A stretch of DNA of 64,000 nt, taken from contig NZ_JADQDF010000001.1 in the NCBI RefSeq assembly GCF_019263585.2, forward strand, positions 4,030,001 through 4,094,000. The letters run 5' to 3'. Positions 15,041-24,736 of the stretch are shown piece by piece. The notes beneath the pieces were generated by a model that saw only the letters and a list, made by a program, of their open reading frames with translations, was not told the origin of the DNA and did no database searches. The position numbers were made by a program, and so were the translations under genes. Every line of letters begins with the position of its first letter. Position 1 is the stretch's first letter. This stretch comes from Pseudonocardia oceani (lineage in GTDB: Bacteria; Actinomycetota; Actinomycetes; Mycobacteriales; Pseudonocardiaceae).

Positions 15041-16882
15041 ATGGGGTCTCCCACACCCGTCGTCGGCCTGCGCCGCGAGCGCGAGGTGCTCACCGTCGCG
15101 CTCGTCACCGGCCGGCACGTCGTCATCGAGGGCCCGCCCGGCACCGGCAAGTCCACGCTGCTGCGCTCCATCGCCCGCGACACCGGCCAGGAGGTCGTGT
15201 TCGTCGAGGGCAACGCCGAGCTGACGCCCGCGCGCCTGGTCGGCCAGTTCGACCCGTCGCAGGTGCTCGCCACCGGCTACCAGCCCGACGCGTTCGTCGA
15301 CGGCCCCCTGATCACCGCCATGCGCACCGGTGGCCTGCTCTACATGGAGGAGCTCAACCGCGTCCCCGAGGAGACCCTCAACGTCCTGATCACCGTCCTC
15401 ACCGAGGGCGAGATCGCCGTGCCGCGGCTCGGGACGGTCCACGCGGGCAAGGACTTCCGGCTGATCGCGGCGATGAACCCGTTCGACGCTGTGGGCACCG
15501 CGCGCGTCTCGCAGGCCATCGCCGACCGCATGTGCCGGGTCGTGCTGGGCTACCAGGATCTCGAGGGCGAGCGGGCGATCACCGGTTCGGTCAGCGGTCT
15601 GGCCGGGCGCTGGGTCGACCTGTCCGTGGCGCTCACCCGCGCCACCCGCGAGCACCGCGACGTGCGCATGGGCTCCTCGGTCCGCGGCGCCATCGACCTC
15701 TCGCTGGTGCTCACCGGGCTCGCCGAGCTGCGCGGGGAGGCGACGCCCACCCGCGACACCGCGCGCGACGCCGCCTACGCCGCGCTCTCGGGCCGCATCC
15801 GGATCACCGACGGCGTCGACCGCACCGCCGAGTCGGTCATCGACGAGCTGCTGGAGATCCACTGGCCCGCCGACGACGAGGAGTCCGACCCCGCGGAGTC
15901 CCCGGACGCCGAGGAGAGTGACGGCCAGGGAAAAGCACCCAGCCCGGGGCATAACCCGGGCTTCCAGCAGCGCTCGCGCCCCGGGCGCGAGCAGCCCTCG
16001 CGCACCCAGGGGCGCCAGGAGATCGCGGCCAACCACCCCGACTTCGCCGACGTCTCGCCCGAACCGGGCGAGCTCGACGTCGACGCGTTCGAGGCGCTGG
16101 CGGCCGAGGACCCCGACAAGGCCGCCGCACTGCTGGCCGACATGGCCGTGGCCACCGACGTGCAGCTGCGCGCGGCGGCCCGGCGCCTCGCCGGACGGGT
16201 GTTCATCCGGTTCGGCCGCGTCGGGCCCGCCAAGGCGAGGGGCACGCGGCGGCTGGGCCCGTCGCGCCGCCTCGACGGCGACCTCGACCTCGACCGCACG
16301 GTCGAGGCGTGGGACCCGTCGTCGTCGCGGCGGCCCGAGGAGCTGGTCACGCGGACGTGGACGGCGCACCGGCGCGCGGTCTGCCTCGTCGTCGACATCT
16401 CCGGGTCGATGAAGGGCCTCGCCGTCGCGCTGGCGTCGGTGGCCGCGGCCGGTGTGGTCGTGGCCAACGAGAACGGCCCGCCGCCGCTGCAGCCCTCGGT
16501 CATCGCGTTCGGCGCGGGGGTCAGGGTGCTGCAGGCGCAGGGGGTGCGGCGGCCCCCCGAGGAGCTGCTGTCGGACCTCATCGCCCTGCGCGGGCACGGC
16601 ACGACCGACCTGGCCGCCGGCCTGCGGGAGGCGTCGAAGCAGCTGGCGTCGGCCGTGGCGGACGAGCGCATGGTCGTGCTGCTGAGCGACTGCCTGCACA
16701 CCGCGGGCGACGAGCCGGCCGAGGCGCTGGGCGGCATCGACCGCCTGCACGTCCTCGTGCCGCTCGGCGGGCCCGAGGCGGAGGCCGCGGCGCACCCGCT
16801 GGCCCTGCGCGGGGGCGGCCGGGCGCAGGTGGTGGCCCGGTTGACCGACATCGCGCCCGCACTGACCCGCATCCTCGCCTGA
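15041..16882 (+). CDS. MoxR-type AAA+ ATPase fused to a VWA domain
   Basis: A 613-residue protein. Residues about 5-275 form a MoxR/magnesium-chelatase-like AAA+ domain (Walker A GPPGTGKST at 31-39, Walker B LLYMEELNR, AAMNPFDAVGTA sensor). A charged, disordered linker covers about 280-350. A C-terminal VWA domain follows with a MIDAS motif DISGSM near residue 452 and HGTTDLAAGL. MoxR plus VWA systems act as chaperones inserting metals or cofactors into enzymes. Its position directly after the NDMA-type dehydrogenase suggests, but does not prove, that it matures this enzyme. Confidence 0.85.
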   Translation: MGSPTPVVGLRREREVLTVALVTGRHVVIEGPPGTGKSTLLRSIARDTGQEVVFVEGNAELTPARLVGQFDPSQVLATGYQPDAFVDGPLITAMRTGGLLYMEELNRVPEETLNVLITVLTEGEIAVPRLGTVHAGKDFRLIAAMNPFDAVGTARVSQAIADRMCRVVLGYQDLEGERAITGSVSGLAGRWVDLSVALTRATREHRDVRMGSSVRGAIDLSLVLTGLAELRGEATPTRDTARDAAYAALSGRIRITDGVDRTAESVIDELLEIHWPADDEESDPAESPDAEESDGQGKAPSPGHNPGFQQRSRPGREQPSRTQGRQEIAANHPDFADVSPEPGELDVDAFEALAAEDPDKAAALLADMAVATDVQLRAAARRLAGRVFIRFGRVGPAKARGTRRLGPSRRLDGDLDLDRTVEAWDPSSSRRPEELVTRTWTAHRRAVCLVVDISGSMKGLAVALASVAAAGVVVANENGPPPLQPSVIAFGAGVRVLQAQGVRRPPEELLSDLIALRGHGTTDLAAGLREASKQLASAVADERMVVLLSDCLHTAGDEPAEALGGIDRLHVLVPLGGPEAEAAAHPLALRGGGRAQVVARLTDIAPALTRILA

Positions 16883-16998
16883 GGCGGGGGTGCCCGGTGG
16901 TCGCCGGGGGGCGGGGCCGACGACGCCCCCGTCCTCCCGGTGGCCGCGGTCCACGGGACGGCCCGCCACCCCGGCGCCGGGGCGGTTAAGGTCGATCC

Positions 16999-17781
16999 GT
17001 GGCCACCATCGTCAGCTTCCACGCCCATCCCGACGACGAGTCGATCGCCTCGGCCGGCACCCTGGCCCGGGCCGCGGCGGCCGGGCACCGCGTGGTGCTC
17101 GTCTTCGCCACACGCGGCGAGCTGGGCGAGCCCGTGCCGGGCGTGTTGGAGCCGGGGGAGCAGCTCGCGATGCGCCGCTCCGCCGAGTGCTACGCCTCGG
17201 CCGCCGTGATCGGCGCCAAGCGCGTGGAGTTCCTGGGCTACACCGACTCCGGGATGATCGGCGAGCCCAGCAACGACGCCCCGTTCTGCTTCTGGCAGGC
17301 CGACGTCGAGCACGCGGCCAAGCGCCTCGCGGTGATCCTCGACGAGGAGGAGCCCGACGTCCTCACCGTCTACGACGACAACGGCGGCTACGGCCACCCC
17401 GACCACATCCAGGTGCACCGGGTGGGCCGGCGGGCGGCCGAGCTCTCGGCGGTGCCGGTCGTCGCGCAGGGCACGATCAACCGCGACTGGATGATCCGCG
17501 GCCTCAAGCAGTCCGGCGCCGAGCTCCCCGAGAACCTGCCGACCATGGGCAAGCCCGAGGCCGAGATCACCCATCGCGTCGACGCCGTCGACTTCGTCGA
17601 CCAGAAGCGCGCCTCGATGCGCGCCCACGCGAGCCAGATGGGCCCCGACCACTTCATGCTGACGATGCCCGACGCGATGTTCGCGCTGGGCATGGGCACG
17701 GAGTTCTACATCGTCGACCCGCCGCCGAACCCGGCCTCGGCGCCCGACGTGTTCGAGGAGCTGTTCATCTCCCTGCACTGA
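16999..17781 (+). CDS. PIG-L family (MshB/Mca-like) zinc deacetylase or amidase
   Basis: A 260-residue protein with the family signature HAHPDDES at the N-terminus and GYGHPDHIQVH, which together supply the zinc ligands and catalytic Asp. In actinobacteria PIG-L proteins include MshB and Mca of mycothiol metabolism; this one lacks enough distinguishing marks to choose. The start is GTG with a TAAGGT -10 box 6 nt upstream, consistent with a leaderless transcript. Its TGA directly abuts the TCA that is the stop of the convergent FetB-like gene, leaving no spacer. Confidence 0.85.
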   Translation: MATIVSFHAHPDDESIASAGTLARAAAAGHRVVLVFATRGELGEPVPGVLEPGEQLAMRRSAECYASAAVIGAKRVEFLGYTDSGMIGEPSNDAPFCFWQADVEHAAKRLAVILDEEEPDVLTVYDDNGGYGHPDHIQVHRVGRRAAELSAVPVVAQGTINRDWMIRGLKQSGAELPENLPTMGKPEAEITHRVDAVDFVDQKRASMRAHASQMGPDHFMLTMPDAMFALGMGTEFYIVDPPPNPASAPDVFEELFISLH

Positions 17782-18588
17782 TCATCTGCCTACGCCGAGC
17801 GCGCGGGCGGCGGCGCGCGGGCCGCGGTGGCTCTCCAGCAGCTGCTGCGGTTCCGTCGTCCGGTGCACCAGGCCGCGGCAGACGAGCTCCACGGCCACGG
17901 CCACCGCGATCGTCTCCACGGCCAGCAGCAGGATCAGCACGAGCAGCTGGACCGCGCCCGCCTGCACCGGCGACGCCCCGCCGAGCAGCATCCCGACGAA
18001 CGCGCCCGGCAGCGTGACGAGCCCGACCGTGCGGGTCTGGTCGGTCACCGGCACGAGCGACTGCCCCGCGGTGCACCGCGCGATCTCCAGCGCGGCGTCG
18101 CGGGGGAGCATGCCGAGCGAGAGCGCGGCCTCGACCTCCCCGCGGCGCGCCTCCAGCTCGTCCAGGGCCCTCCGTCCGGCCAGGGCCGTCGCGGTCATCG
18201 TGCCGCCGATGAGGATGCCCGCCATCGGGATGACGGCGATGCCCTGCGGCGGCACGACCCCGGCGAGCACCAGCGCCGCGACGACGGGCACCGGGGCGAG
18301 CGCGATGGGCACGATCGCCCACCAGCCGCTGCGGTCGGGGGTCATCCGGCGTCCGGCGGTGCGTGCCGCGACCACCACCATCAGGGCGACGAAGGCCGCG
18401 CTGAGCGGCACCGACCCGACGATCGCGCCGATCAGCAGCGACACGGCGCCGAGCTGCACGATGGCCCGGACGGCCGCGGTGACCGTCGCGGACGACGTCT
18501 CCAGCCGGGTGAGCCGCGCGACGACGGCGGCCACGAGCACCGCCGTGACCAGGGCGACCGCGAGCGCCGGACCGATGACGATGCTCAT
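17782..18588 (-). CDS. FetB/YbbM-like ABC transporter permease (UPF0014)
   Basis: A 268-residue integral membrane protein with about seven hydrophobic segments and family motifs AVRAIVQLGAVSLLIG, MVVVAARTAG and VTLPGAFVGMLLGGASP. FetB works with the ATPase FetA in iron export in E. coli; no FetA-like ATPase lies nearby. The start chosen is ATG (MSIVIGPAL); the longer in-frame extension is arginine-rich. It is divergent from ctaD and convergent with the PIG-L gene. Confidence 0.85.
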   Translation of the reverse strand: MSIVIGPALAVALVTAVLVAAVVARLTRLETSSATVTAAVRAIVQLGAVSLLIGAIVGSVPLSAAFVALMVVVAARTAGRRMTPDRSGWWAIVPIALAPVPVVAALVLAGVVPPQGIAVIPMAGILIGGTMTATALAGRRALDELEARRGEVEAALSLGMLPRDAALEIARCTAGQSLVPVTDQTRTVGLVTLPGAFVGMLLGGASPVQAGAVQLLVLILLLAVETIAVAVAVELVCRGLVHRTTEPQQLLESHRGPRAAARALGVGR

Positions 18589-18683
18589 CCGATGCTCCTG
18601 ACCGTGCTCCCGGGGGCGCCTTCGACGGCGAGTAGAGCTAAGCTCCGACACGAGCTCAACAGACCACCGCAGGGAGTGAACAC

Positions 18684-20438
18684 GTGACAGCCGTCGCCCC
18701 CAAGCCGATCACGTCGCGCCCGTATCCGGCGCGGCGCACCGGCAAGGGTTCCACGTTCCTGAAGATGCTCAGGACGACGGACCCCAAGGACATCGCGATC
18801 CTGTACATGGTCACGTCGTTCGGCTTCTTCCTGGCCGGTGGCGCCATGGCGCTGCTGATGCGCGGCGAGCTGGCCGTCCCGGGGCAGCAGTTCCTGTCGA
18901 GCGAGCAGTACAACCAGCTGTTCACCATGCACGGCACGATCATGCTGCTGCTCTACGCCACGCCCATCCTCTTCGGGTTCGCCAACTACATCGTGCCGCT
19001 GCAGATCGGCGCCCCCGACGTCGCGTTCCCGCGGCTCAACGCCTTCTCGTACTGGCTGTTCCTGTTCGGCGGTCTGACGGTCCTCTCCGGCTTCCTCACC
19101 CCGGGCGGTGCGGCCGACTTCGGGTGGTTCGCCTACACCCCGCTGAGCAACGCCACGTACTCCCCGGGCGCGGGCGGTGACCTGTGGATCGTCGGCCTGA
19201 TCGTCTCCGGTCTCGGCACGATCCTGGGTGGTGTCAACTTCATCACCACGATCGTCTGCATGCGCGCGCCGGGCATGACGATGTTCCGGATGCCGATCTT
19301 CACGTGGAACATCTTCGTGACGGCGCTGCTCATCCTCATCGCGTTCCCGGTGCTCACCGCCGCCCTGTTCGGGCTGCTGGCCGACCGCCACCTCGGCGCG
19401 CACGTGTTCGACCCCGCCAACGGCGGCACGATCCTCTACCAGCACCTGTTCTGGTTCTTCGGCCATCCCGAGGTCTACATCGTCGCGCTGCCGTTCTTCG
19501 GCATCGTGTCCGAGATCTTCCCGGTGTTCAGCCGCAAGCCGCTGTTCGGCTACAAGACCCTGATCTACGCGACGATCGCCATCGCGGTCCTCTCGGTCGC
19601 GGTGTGGGCGCACCACATGTACGCCACCGGCGCGGTCCTGCTCGCGTTCTTCTCCTTCACCACGTTCCTCATCGCGATCCCGACGGGCGTCAAGTTCGTC
19701 AACTGGATCGGCACGATGTGGAAGGGCAAGATCACGTTCGAGACGCCGATGCTGTTCTCGGTCGGCTTCCTCGCCACGTTCCTGTTCGGCGGCCTGACCG
19801 GCGTGCTGCTGGCCAGCCCGCCCATCGACTTCCACGTCTCCGACACCTATTTCGTGGTGGCGCACTTCCACTACGTGCTGTTCGGCACGATCGTGTTCGC
19901 CACCTACGCCGGCATCTACTTCTGGTTCCCGAAGATGACCGGTCGGATGATGGACGAGACGCTGGGCAAGTTCCACTTCTGGACCACGTTCGTCGGCTTC
20001 CACATGACGTTCCTGGTGCAGCACTGGGTCGGCAACGAGGGCATGCCGCGCCGCTACGTCGACTACCAGCCCCAGGACGGGTTCACGTTCCTCAACTCGT
20101 TCTCCTCGGTGGGCGCGTTCGTGCTCGGCGCCTCGACGCTGCCGTTCATCTGGAACGTGTTCAAGAGCTACCGCTACGGCAGGGTCGTCACGGTCGACGA
20201 CCCGTGGGGCTTCGGCAACTCGCTGGAGTGGGCCACGAGCTGCCCGCCGCCGCGGCACAACTTCACCGAGCTGCCCCGGATCCGATCGGAGCGCCCGGCG
20301 TTCGAGCTGCACTACCCGCACCTCGTCGAGCGCTTCCGCGGGGAGGCCCACATCAGCCGGCACCCCGATCCGGGCGAGTTGATCAGCCAGAAGGTGGGCC
20401 CGGAGACGCAGCCGGACGGCGACGCGAAGTCCCGCTGA
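18684..20438 (+). CDS. ctaD: Cytochrome c oxidase subunit I (aa3 type)
   Basis: A 584-residue haem-copper oxidase subunit with twelve membrane spans. Haem and copper ligands are visible: HGTIMLLLY, FGHPEVYIVALP (His-Tyr of the active site), WAHHMYATG and VVAHFHYVLFG. It is the catalytic core of the actinobacterial bcc-aa3 supercomplex. The start is GTG, with an AGGGAG Shine-Dalgarno sequence. serB follows after 4 nt; ctaD-serB adjacency is also what I recall from mycobacteria. Subunits II and III are not in the window. Confidence 0.97.
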   Translation: MTAVAPKPITSRPYPARRTGKGSTFLKMLRTTDPKDIAILYMVTSFGFFLAGGAMALLMRGELAVPGQQFLSSEQYNQLFTMHGTIMLLLYATPILFGFANYIVPLQIGAPDVAFPRLNAFSYWLFLFGGLTVLSGFLTPGGAADFGWFAYTPLSNATYSPGAGGDLWIVGLIVSGLGTILGGVNFITTIVCMRAPGMTMFRMPIFTWNIFVTALLILIAFPVLTAALFGLLADRHLGAHVFDPANGGTILYQHLFWFFGHPEVYIVALPFFGIVSEIFPVFSRKPLFGYKTLIYATIAIAVLSVAVWAHHMYATGAVLLAFFSFTTFLIAIPTGVKFVNWIGTMWKGKITFETPMLFSVGFLATFLFGGLTGVLLASPPIDFHVSDTYFVVAHFHYVLFGTIVFATYAGIYFWFPKMTGRMMDETLGKFHFWTTFVGFHMTFLVQHWVGNEGMPRRYVDYQPQDGFTFLNSFSSVGAFVLGASTLPFIWNVFKSYRYGRVVTVDDPWGFGNSLEWATSCPPPRHNFTELPRIRSERPAFELHYPHLVERFRGEAHISRHPDPGELISQKVGPETQPDGDAKSR

Positions 20439-20442
20439 TCAG

Positions 20443-21663
20443 GTGGCCGACACCAGTGTCCTGATCACGGTCACCGGCCCCGACCGTCCCGGTGTCAGCT
20501 CGGTGCTCTTCGCCGCGCTGACCCGGCACGGGGTCGACCTCGTCGACGTCGAACAGGTCGTCATCCGCGGACGGCTCACGCTCGGCGCGCTGGTCACGGC
20601 CCATCACGACCCGGAGGGGTTGCAGGAGGCCGTCGAGCAGGCGATGGCGAGCATCTCGATGCAGGTGCAGACCTCGCTGGGCGCCGACCCGTCCGTCCGG
20701 CACTCCACGCACGTCGTCGTGGTCACCGGGCGGCCGATCTCGGCGCGCGCGTTCGGCTCGATCGCCCAGGCGCTGGCCGACGCCGGCGCCAACATCGACG
20801 CGATCCGCCGCGTGGCCGACTACCCGGTCACCGGGCTGGAGCTGATGGTGTCCCCGGTGCCCGGGCAGGGCTCCGAGGACTACCCGCCCGGCACGCTGCG
20901 CACCAGGCTGGTCGAGGTCGCGCGCGCGGCGGGCGTCGACGTGGCCGTGGAGCGGGCCGGGCTGGCGCGCCGCAGCAAGCGGCTCATCGTGTTCGACGTC
21001 GACTCCACGCTCGTGCAGGGCGAGGTCATCGAGATGCTGGCCGCGCGGGCCGGCGCCGAGGACGAGGTCCGGGCCGTCACCGAGGCCGCGATGGCCGGTG
21101 AGCTGGACTTCGCCGAGTCGCTGCGCCGCCGCGTCGCGGTGCTGGCGGGGCTGCCGGAGTCGGTGCTGGCCGACGTCGCCGCCGAGCTGGAGCTGACGCC
21201 GGGCGCGCGGACCACGATCCGCACGCTCAAGAGGCTCGGCTTCCGCTGCGGGGTCGTGTCCGGCGGGTTCACCCGCGTCATCTCCGGGCTGGTCGAGGAG
21301 CTGGGCCTGGACTTCTGCGCGGCCAACGAGCTGGAGGTCGTCGACGGGCGGCTCACCGGGAAGGTCGCCGGCGAGATCGTCGACCGTCCGGGCAAGGCCG
21401 TGGCGCTGCGCCGCTTCGCCGACACCTACGGGGTGCCGCTGGAGCAGTGCGTGGCCGTCGGCGACGGCGCCAACGACATCGACATGCTCGCCACGGCGGG
21501 GCTGGGCATCGCCTTCAACGCCAAGCCCGCGTTGCGCGAGGTGGCCGATACGGCGCTGTCGCACCCCTTCCTCGACGTCGTGCTCTTCGTGCTGGGCATC
21601 ACTCGCGACGAGGTCGAGCGCGCCGACGCGGCGGAGGGGCTGCTGCGGCGCGTCCCCCTGTGA
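20443..21663 (+). CDS. serB: Phosphoserine phosphatase with N-terminal ACT domains
   Basis: A 406-residue protein. Residues 1 to about 165 contain ACT-like regulatory domains (LITVTGPDRPGVSSVLFAAL, then VVVVTGRPISARAFGSIAQAL). The C-terminal HAD domain has FDVDSTLVQGEVIEMLA (nucleophile Asp), VSGGFTRV and GDGANDIDML. It makes serine from phosphoserine, and ACT domains usually mean feedback by serine. The GTG start lies 4 nt after ctaD and its stop overlaps the next start, so it belongs to a ctaD-serB-pth2 transcription unit. Confidence 0.95.
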   Translation: MADTSVLITVTGPDRPGVSSVLFAALTRHGVDLVDVEQVVIRGRLTLGALVTAHHDPEGLQEAVEQAMASISMQVQTSLGADPSVRHSTHVVVVTGRPISARAFGSIAQALADAGANIDAIRRVADYPVTGLELMVSPVPGQGSEDYPPGTLRTRLVEVARAAGVDVAVERAGLARRSKRLIVFDVDSTLVQGEVIEMLAARAGAEDEVRAVTEAAMAGELDFAESLRRRVAVLAGLPESVLADVAAELELTPGARTTIRTLKRLGFRCGVVSGGFTRVISGLVEELGLDFCAANELEVVDGRLTGKVAGEIVDRPGKAVALRRFADTYGVPLEQCVAVGDGANDIDMLATAGLGIAFNAKPALREVADTALSHPFLDVVLFVLGITRDEVERADAAEGLLRRVPL

Positions 21664-22352
21664 CGTCTTCCTCTGCGACGCCTCCTCCCGGGACGGTCCT
21701 GTCCCCGCTCGCGGTCCGGCGCGTCCCACCGCCCGAGCCCGACGGCGTCGTCCGGGCGATGCCGGTGGTGCTGCGGCTGGACAAACCGCCCGCCGCCCGC
21801 ACCCCGGTGCTGGAGGCGGCCGCGGCAGCCGCGCTCGCCGTGTGCCTCGACCCGCGCGCGCAGTCGGACGGGGAGTGGCACGAGGCTGTCGGCACGTGGG
21901 TGGCGAGCCGCATCCGCAAGATCGCCCGCCGCGCCCGCGGCGTGCACTGGGAGGCCGTGCAGGCGCTGCCCGGCGTCACGTGGACCGTGGGTGACGCGCA
22001 GGTGCGGGCCCTGCTGCCCGGCCCCGTCGACGACGTGCCGCGCGTGGTCGCGCGCCTGCAGATCGGCGGCACCGACCTCGAGCCCGACGAGCCCGGCCCG
22101 GCGCAGCCCGGCGTCCCGGTGGTCTGGGTGAACGCGGCGCTGGGCATGAGCGTCGGCAAGGCCGCGGCGCAGGTCGGGCACGCCTCGATGCTGTACGCCG
22201 CCGTGCACGGCCTCACCGCGGTGCCCGCCTTCGCGGTGCGCGACGCGGGCCCGCAGCAGTGGCGCGAGGTGCTGGCGGGCGACCCGGTGGTGGTCCGCGA
22301 CGCCGGGTTCACCGAGGTGGCGCCCGGCACCGTCACCTGCGCCGTGCTCTGA
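21660..22352 (+). CDS. Peptidyl-tRNA hydrolase II (Pth2)-like protein
   Basis: A 230-residue protein. The C-terminal roughly 110 residues show the Pth2 fold: VVWVNAALGMSVGKAAAQVGHASMLYAA and a closing GDPVVVRDAGFTEVAPGTVTC. The N-terminal half is an actinobacterial extension of unknown role. Pth2 releases peptides from tRNA, but actinobacterial members are poorly characterised. The GTG start shares GTGA with the serB stop, so it is translationally coupled. Confidence 0.8.
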   Translation: MTSSSATPPPGTVLSPLAVRRVPPPEPDGVVRAMPVVLRLDKPPAARTPVLEAAAAAALAVCLDPRAQSDGEWHEAVGTWVASRIRKIARRARGVHWEAVQALPGVTWTVGDAQVRALLPGPVDDVPRVVARLQIGGTDLEPDEPGPAQPGVPVVWVNAALGMSVGKAAAQVGHASMLYAAVHGLTAVPAFAVRDAGPQQWREVLAGDPVVVRDAGFTEVAPGTVTCAVL

Positions 22353-22378
22353 CGCGCCCCGGAACTACGCTGCGCGGC

Positions 22379-24523
22379 GTGGACGAGGCCCCGCTGCGAT
22401 TCCTGTTCGGCACCGTCCCCGAGGCGGTGCCCACGACGCCCGACGAGTGCGCCGACCTGCTCGACGCCGACCGCCCCGGCGCGTCCGAGCGCGAGCTGGA
22501 GCTGCGCGCGACGGTGGCCGGGCAGGTCCTCGGGGGCGAGCACCCCGACGTCTGGCGCACCGCGCAGCGGCTGCTCGAGGCGGGCCTGAGCCGCGAGGAC
22601 GCGCTCGACCAGCTCGTCGGGGCGATCGTGTTCGACGGGGAGAGTGCCGAACCCGTCGCGGTCCTCGACCGGCTGCCCGTGCCGGGGCCGGACGCGCTGG
22701 CCGCCGCGTACGTCGAGCTGGCCCGCGAGCACGGCCCGGTGCCGATCGGCGAGCTGGCGGTGCACATGATCGCCCGGCTGGACCTGCACCCCGACGACGC
22801 CGCCCGGCTCACCGACCAGGCCGAGGAGCGACTGCACGACGACCCGGACAGCCCGGTCGTCCTGCTCTCGCCCGACCTCGTCGTGCACGTCGACGCGCTC
22901 ACTGCCGGGATCGTGCTCACCCACCGCCTCACCGCCGCCGAGCGCGACGCCGACCGGCTCGACCTGCTCACCGACCTCGCCGTGTTCGCGCGCACCGCCG
23001 CGCCGACCGTCGACGGTGCCGCGCTCGCGTTCGACGACGACGGCGCCTGGGTCGGCCCGCCCGGTTGGCTGGCCGCGCACCGGCCCGGCGACCTGCTCGC
23101 CGTCCGCGTCGACCCCGACGGCGCCGTGTCGGTGGAGGCGGTCGACGACGAGCCGGTCGCCGGGCCCGCGCTGCTGATGACCACCCGCACCGCCTACGAC
23201 GAGGAGACCGAGGAGACCGGCCTGCCGCTCGCGGCCGAGGACCTCGTCCTCGCCGTGCTGGTGCGCGATCCCGCCGCCTTCGGGCGCCCGCGCCCCCCGC
23301 TGGTCGAGCTGGCGGCCACGACCGGGCTGCAGCACCGCGACGGCGAGTTCGCGCACGAGGAGGCCGCCTGGGTCCGTGGCGAGGCGTTCGGCGTGCAGGT
23401 GCGCCTGGCCGACGCGGTGGGCACGGAGCGCGCCGCGCAGGCGTCCACGGCCTACGAGCTGCTGGCCGACCCGGCGTCCGGCGCTCCCGCGCTGCGCGAG
23501 GCGCTGGAGATGCTGGAGGACCCGGCGACGCTGGTCGGCGTCGTCGACGAGCTGGCGGGCGACGAGAGCCCGGAGCGCATCGCCGCACTGGTCGCGGCGG
23601 GCGACCGGCTCGTCGCCGTGGCGGGGAGCGGCGGCCGGGCCGCGGTCGCCGAGTACGTGGCGGCGGTGGCGGCCGAGCGCGACGGCCGGGTGCGCGACGC
23701 CGAGGCGCACCTGCGCGCCGCGAGCCTCGCCGGCCGCGGCTGGGGGCTCGTGGAGGACCGGCTGGCCTGGTACGAGTCCGACCGCGGCGAGGCGGCCGCG
23801 GCCTACGGGCGGTGGAGCGAGCTGGAGCTGCCCGACGACGACCCGGACCTCGCGATGGTCCGCCGCTTCGCCGCCGCCACCGGCCCGGAGCCCGGGCGCA
23901 ACGCGCCGTGCTGGTGCGGGTCCGGGCGCAAGTACAAGCAGTGCCACGCGGGCCGCCCGGCGGTGCCGCCGCTGCCCGAGCGGGTGGGGTGGCTGCACCG
24001 CAAGGCCCTGGCCTACCTGGAGCGGCGCGGGGGCACCGACGGCGACGTCTACGACTACGCCGCCGTGCGCGACCCCGACCCCGTGGTGGCGCTGGCCGAC
24101 CCGCTGACCCTCGACGTCGTGCTGCACGAGGGCGGCTGGTTCGGGAAGTTCCTCGCCGAGCGGGGTCCGCTCCTGCCCGCGGACGAGGCGGAGCTGGCGG
24201 CGGCGTGGACGGAGGTCGACCGCGCCGTGCACGAGGTCGTCGAGGTGCGCCCGGACGGGCTCTCCGTGCGCGACCCGGCGGGTGGTGGCCTCGTCGAGGT
24301 CGCGGAGCGGACGGCCGGGCGCGAGCTCGTCGCCGGGGCTCTGCTGTGTGCGCGTGCGGTGCCGGACGGGTCGGTGCGGGACGGGTCGGGGCCGGACGGG
24401 ACGGGCCGCCGGTTCGTCGGCGGGCTGTTCCGCGTGCCGGACGGGCGCGGGCCCGAGCTGGTCGACCTCCTGGCCACCCGTGACGGGGCCGCACTGCTGG
24501 CGTGGGTGGCGGCGGCGGGCTGA
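22379..24523 (+). CDS. Large SEC-C zinc-binding domain protein of unknown function
   Basis: A 714-residue acidic, alanine-rich protein. Its only recognisable module is a SEC-C zinc knuckle near residue 510 (GRNAPCWCGSGRKYKQCH), the same motif that ends SecA. The flanks have helical character, possibly repeat-like (LAREHGPVPIGELAVHMIA). No catalytic motif is visible. The start chosen is GTG at 22379 because TACGCT lies 7 nt upstream (leaderless pattern) and it begins just after pth2. The function is unknown. Confidence 0.75.
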   Translation: MDEAPLRFLFGTVPEAVPTTPDECADLLDADRPGASERELELRATVAGQVLGGEHPDVWRTAQRLLEAGLSREDALDQLVGAIVFDGESAEPVAVLDRLPVPGPDALAAAYVELAREHGPVPIGELAVHMIARLDLHPDDAARLTDQAEERLHDDPDSPVVLLSPDLVVHVDALTAGIVLTHRLTAAERDADRLDLLTDLAVFARTAAPTVDGAALAFDDDGAWVGPPGWLAAHRPGDLLAVRVDPDGAVSVEAVDDEPVAGPALLMTTRTAYDEETEETGLPLAAEDLVLAVLVRDPAAFGRPRPPLVELAATTGLQHRDGEFAHEEAAWVRGEAFGVQVRLADAVGTERAAQASTAYELLADPASGAPALREALEMLEDPATLVGVVDELAGDESPERIAALVAAGDRLVAVAGSGGRAAVAEYVAAVAAERDGRVRDAEAHLRAASLAGRGWGLVEDRLAWYESDRGEAAAAYGRWSELELPDDDPDLAMVRRFAAATGPEPGRNAPCWCGSGRKYKQCHAGRPAVPPLPERVGWLHRKALAYLERRGGTDGDVYDYAAVRDPDPVVALADPLTLDVVLHEGGWFGKFLAERGPLLPADEAELAAAWTEVDRAVHEVVEVRPDGLSVRDPAGGGLVEVAERTAGRELVAGALLCARAVPDGSVRDGSGPDGTGRRFVGGLFRVPDGRGPELVDLLATRDGAALLAWVAAAG

Positions 24524-24569
24524 GGGCCGGCCACCCGCGGGCGAGATCGTCGGCGCGGGCGAGCAGCGC

Positions 24570-24736
24570 CTGTCGCTCGCTCCCGGTCCGAGCCAGGCCG
24601 GCAGCGCGGCGGACAGCGCGTCCTGCGCGCAGTCCTCGGCGAGGGTCCAGTCGCCGGTGATCCGGATGAGGGCCGCCACGATCCGCGGGTGCGCGTCGGC
24701 ACCCGCGGTCGCGACGGCGTCGTGCGCCGGGGTCAC
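24570..24736 (-). pseudogene. 5' fragment of an ECF sigma factor gene (YCII-linked type)
   Basis: From GTG 24736 the minus strand encodes VTPAHDAVATAGADAHPRIV, then IRITGDWTLAEDCAQDALSAALPAW, the region-2 start of the large ECF sigma factors that accompany YCII/DGPF proteins. The similarity stops after about 55 codons and no region 4 or C-terminal extension follows; the sequence runs straight into the convergent SEC-C gene. The start overlaps the stop of the broken YCII gene in the usual coupled GTGA arrangement. This is a truncated remnant. Confidence 0.65.

Noticed and set aside
16999..17781. MshB or Mca by name
   Set aside because: The zinc motifs show PIG-L family only; nothing visible separates mycothiol enzymes from other PIG-L amidases.
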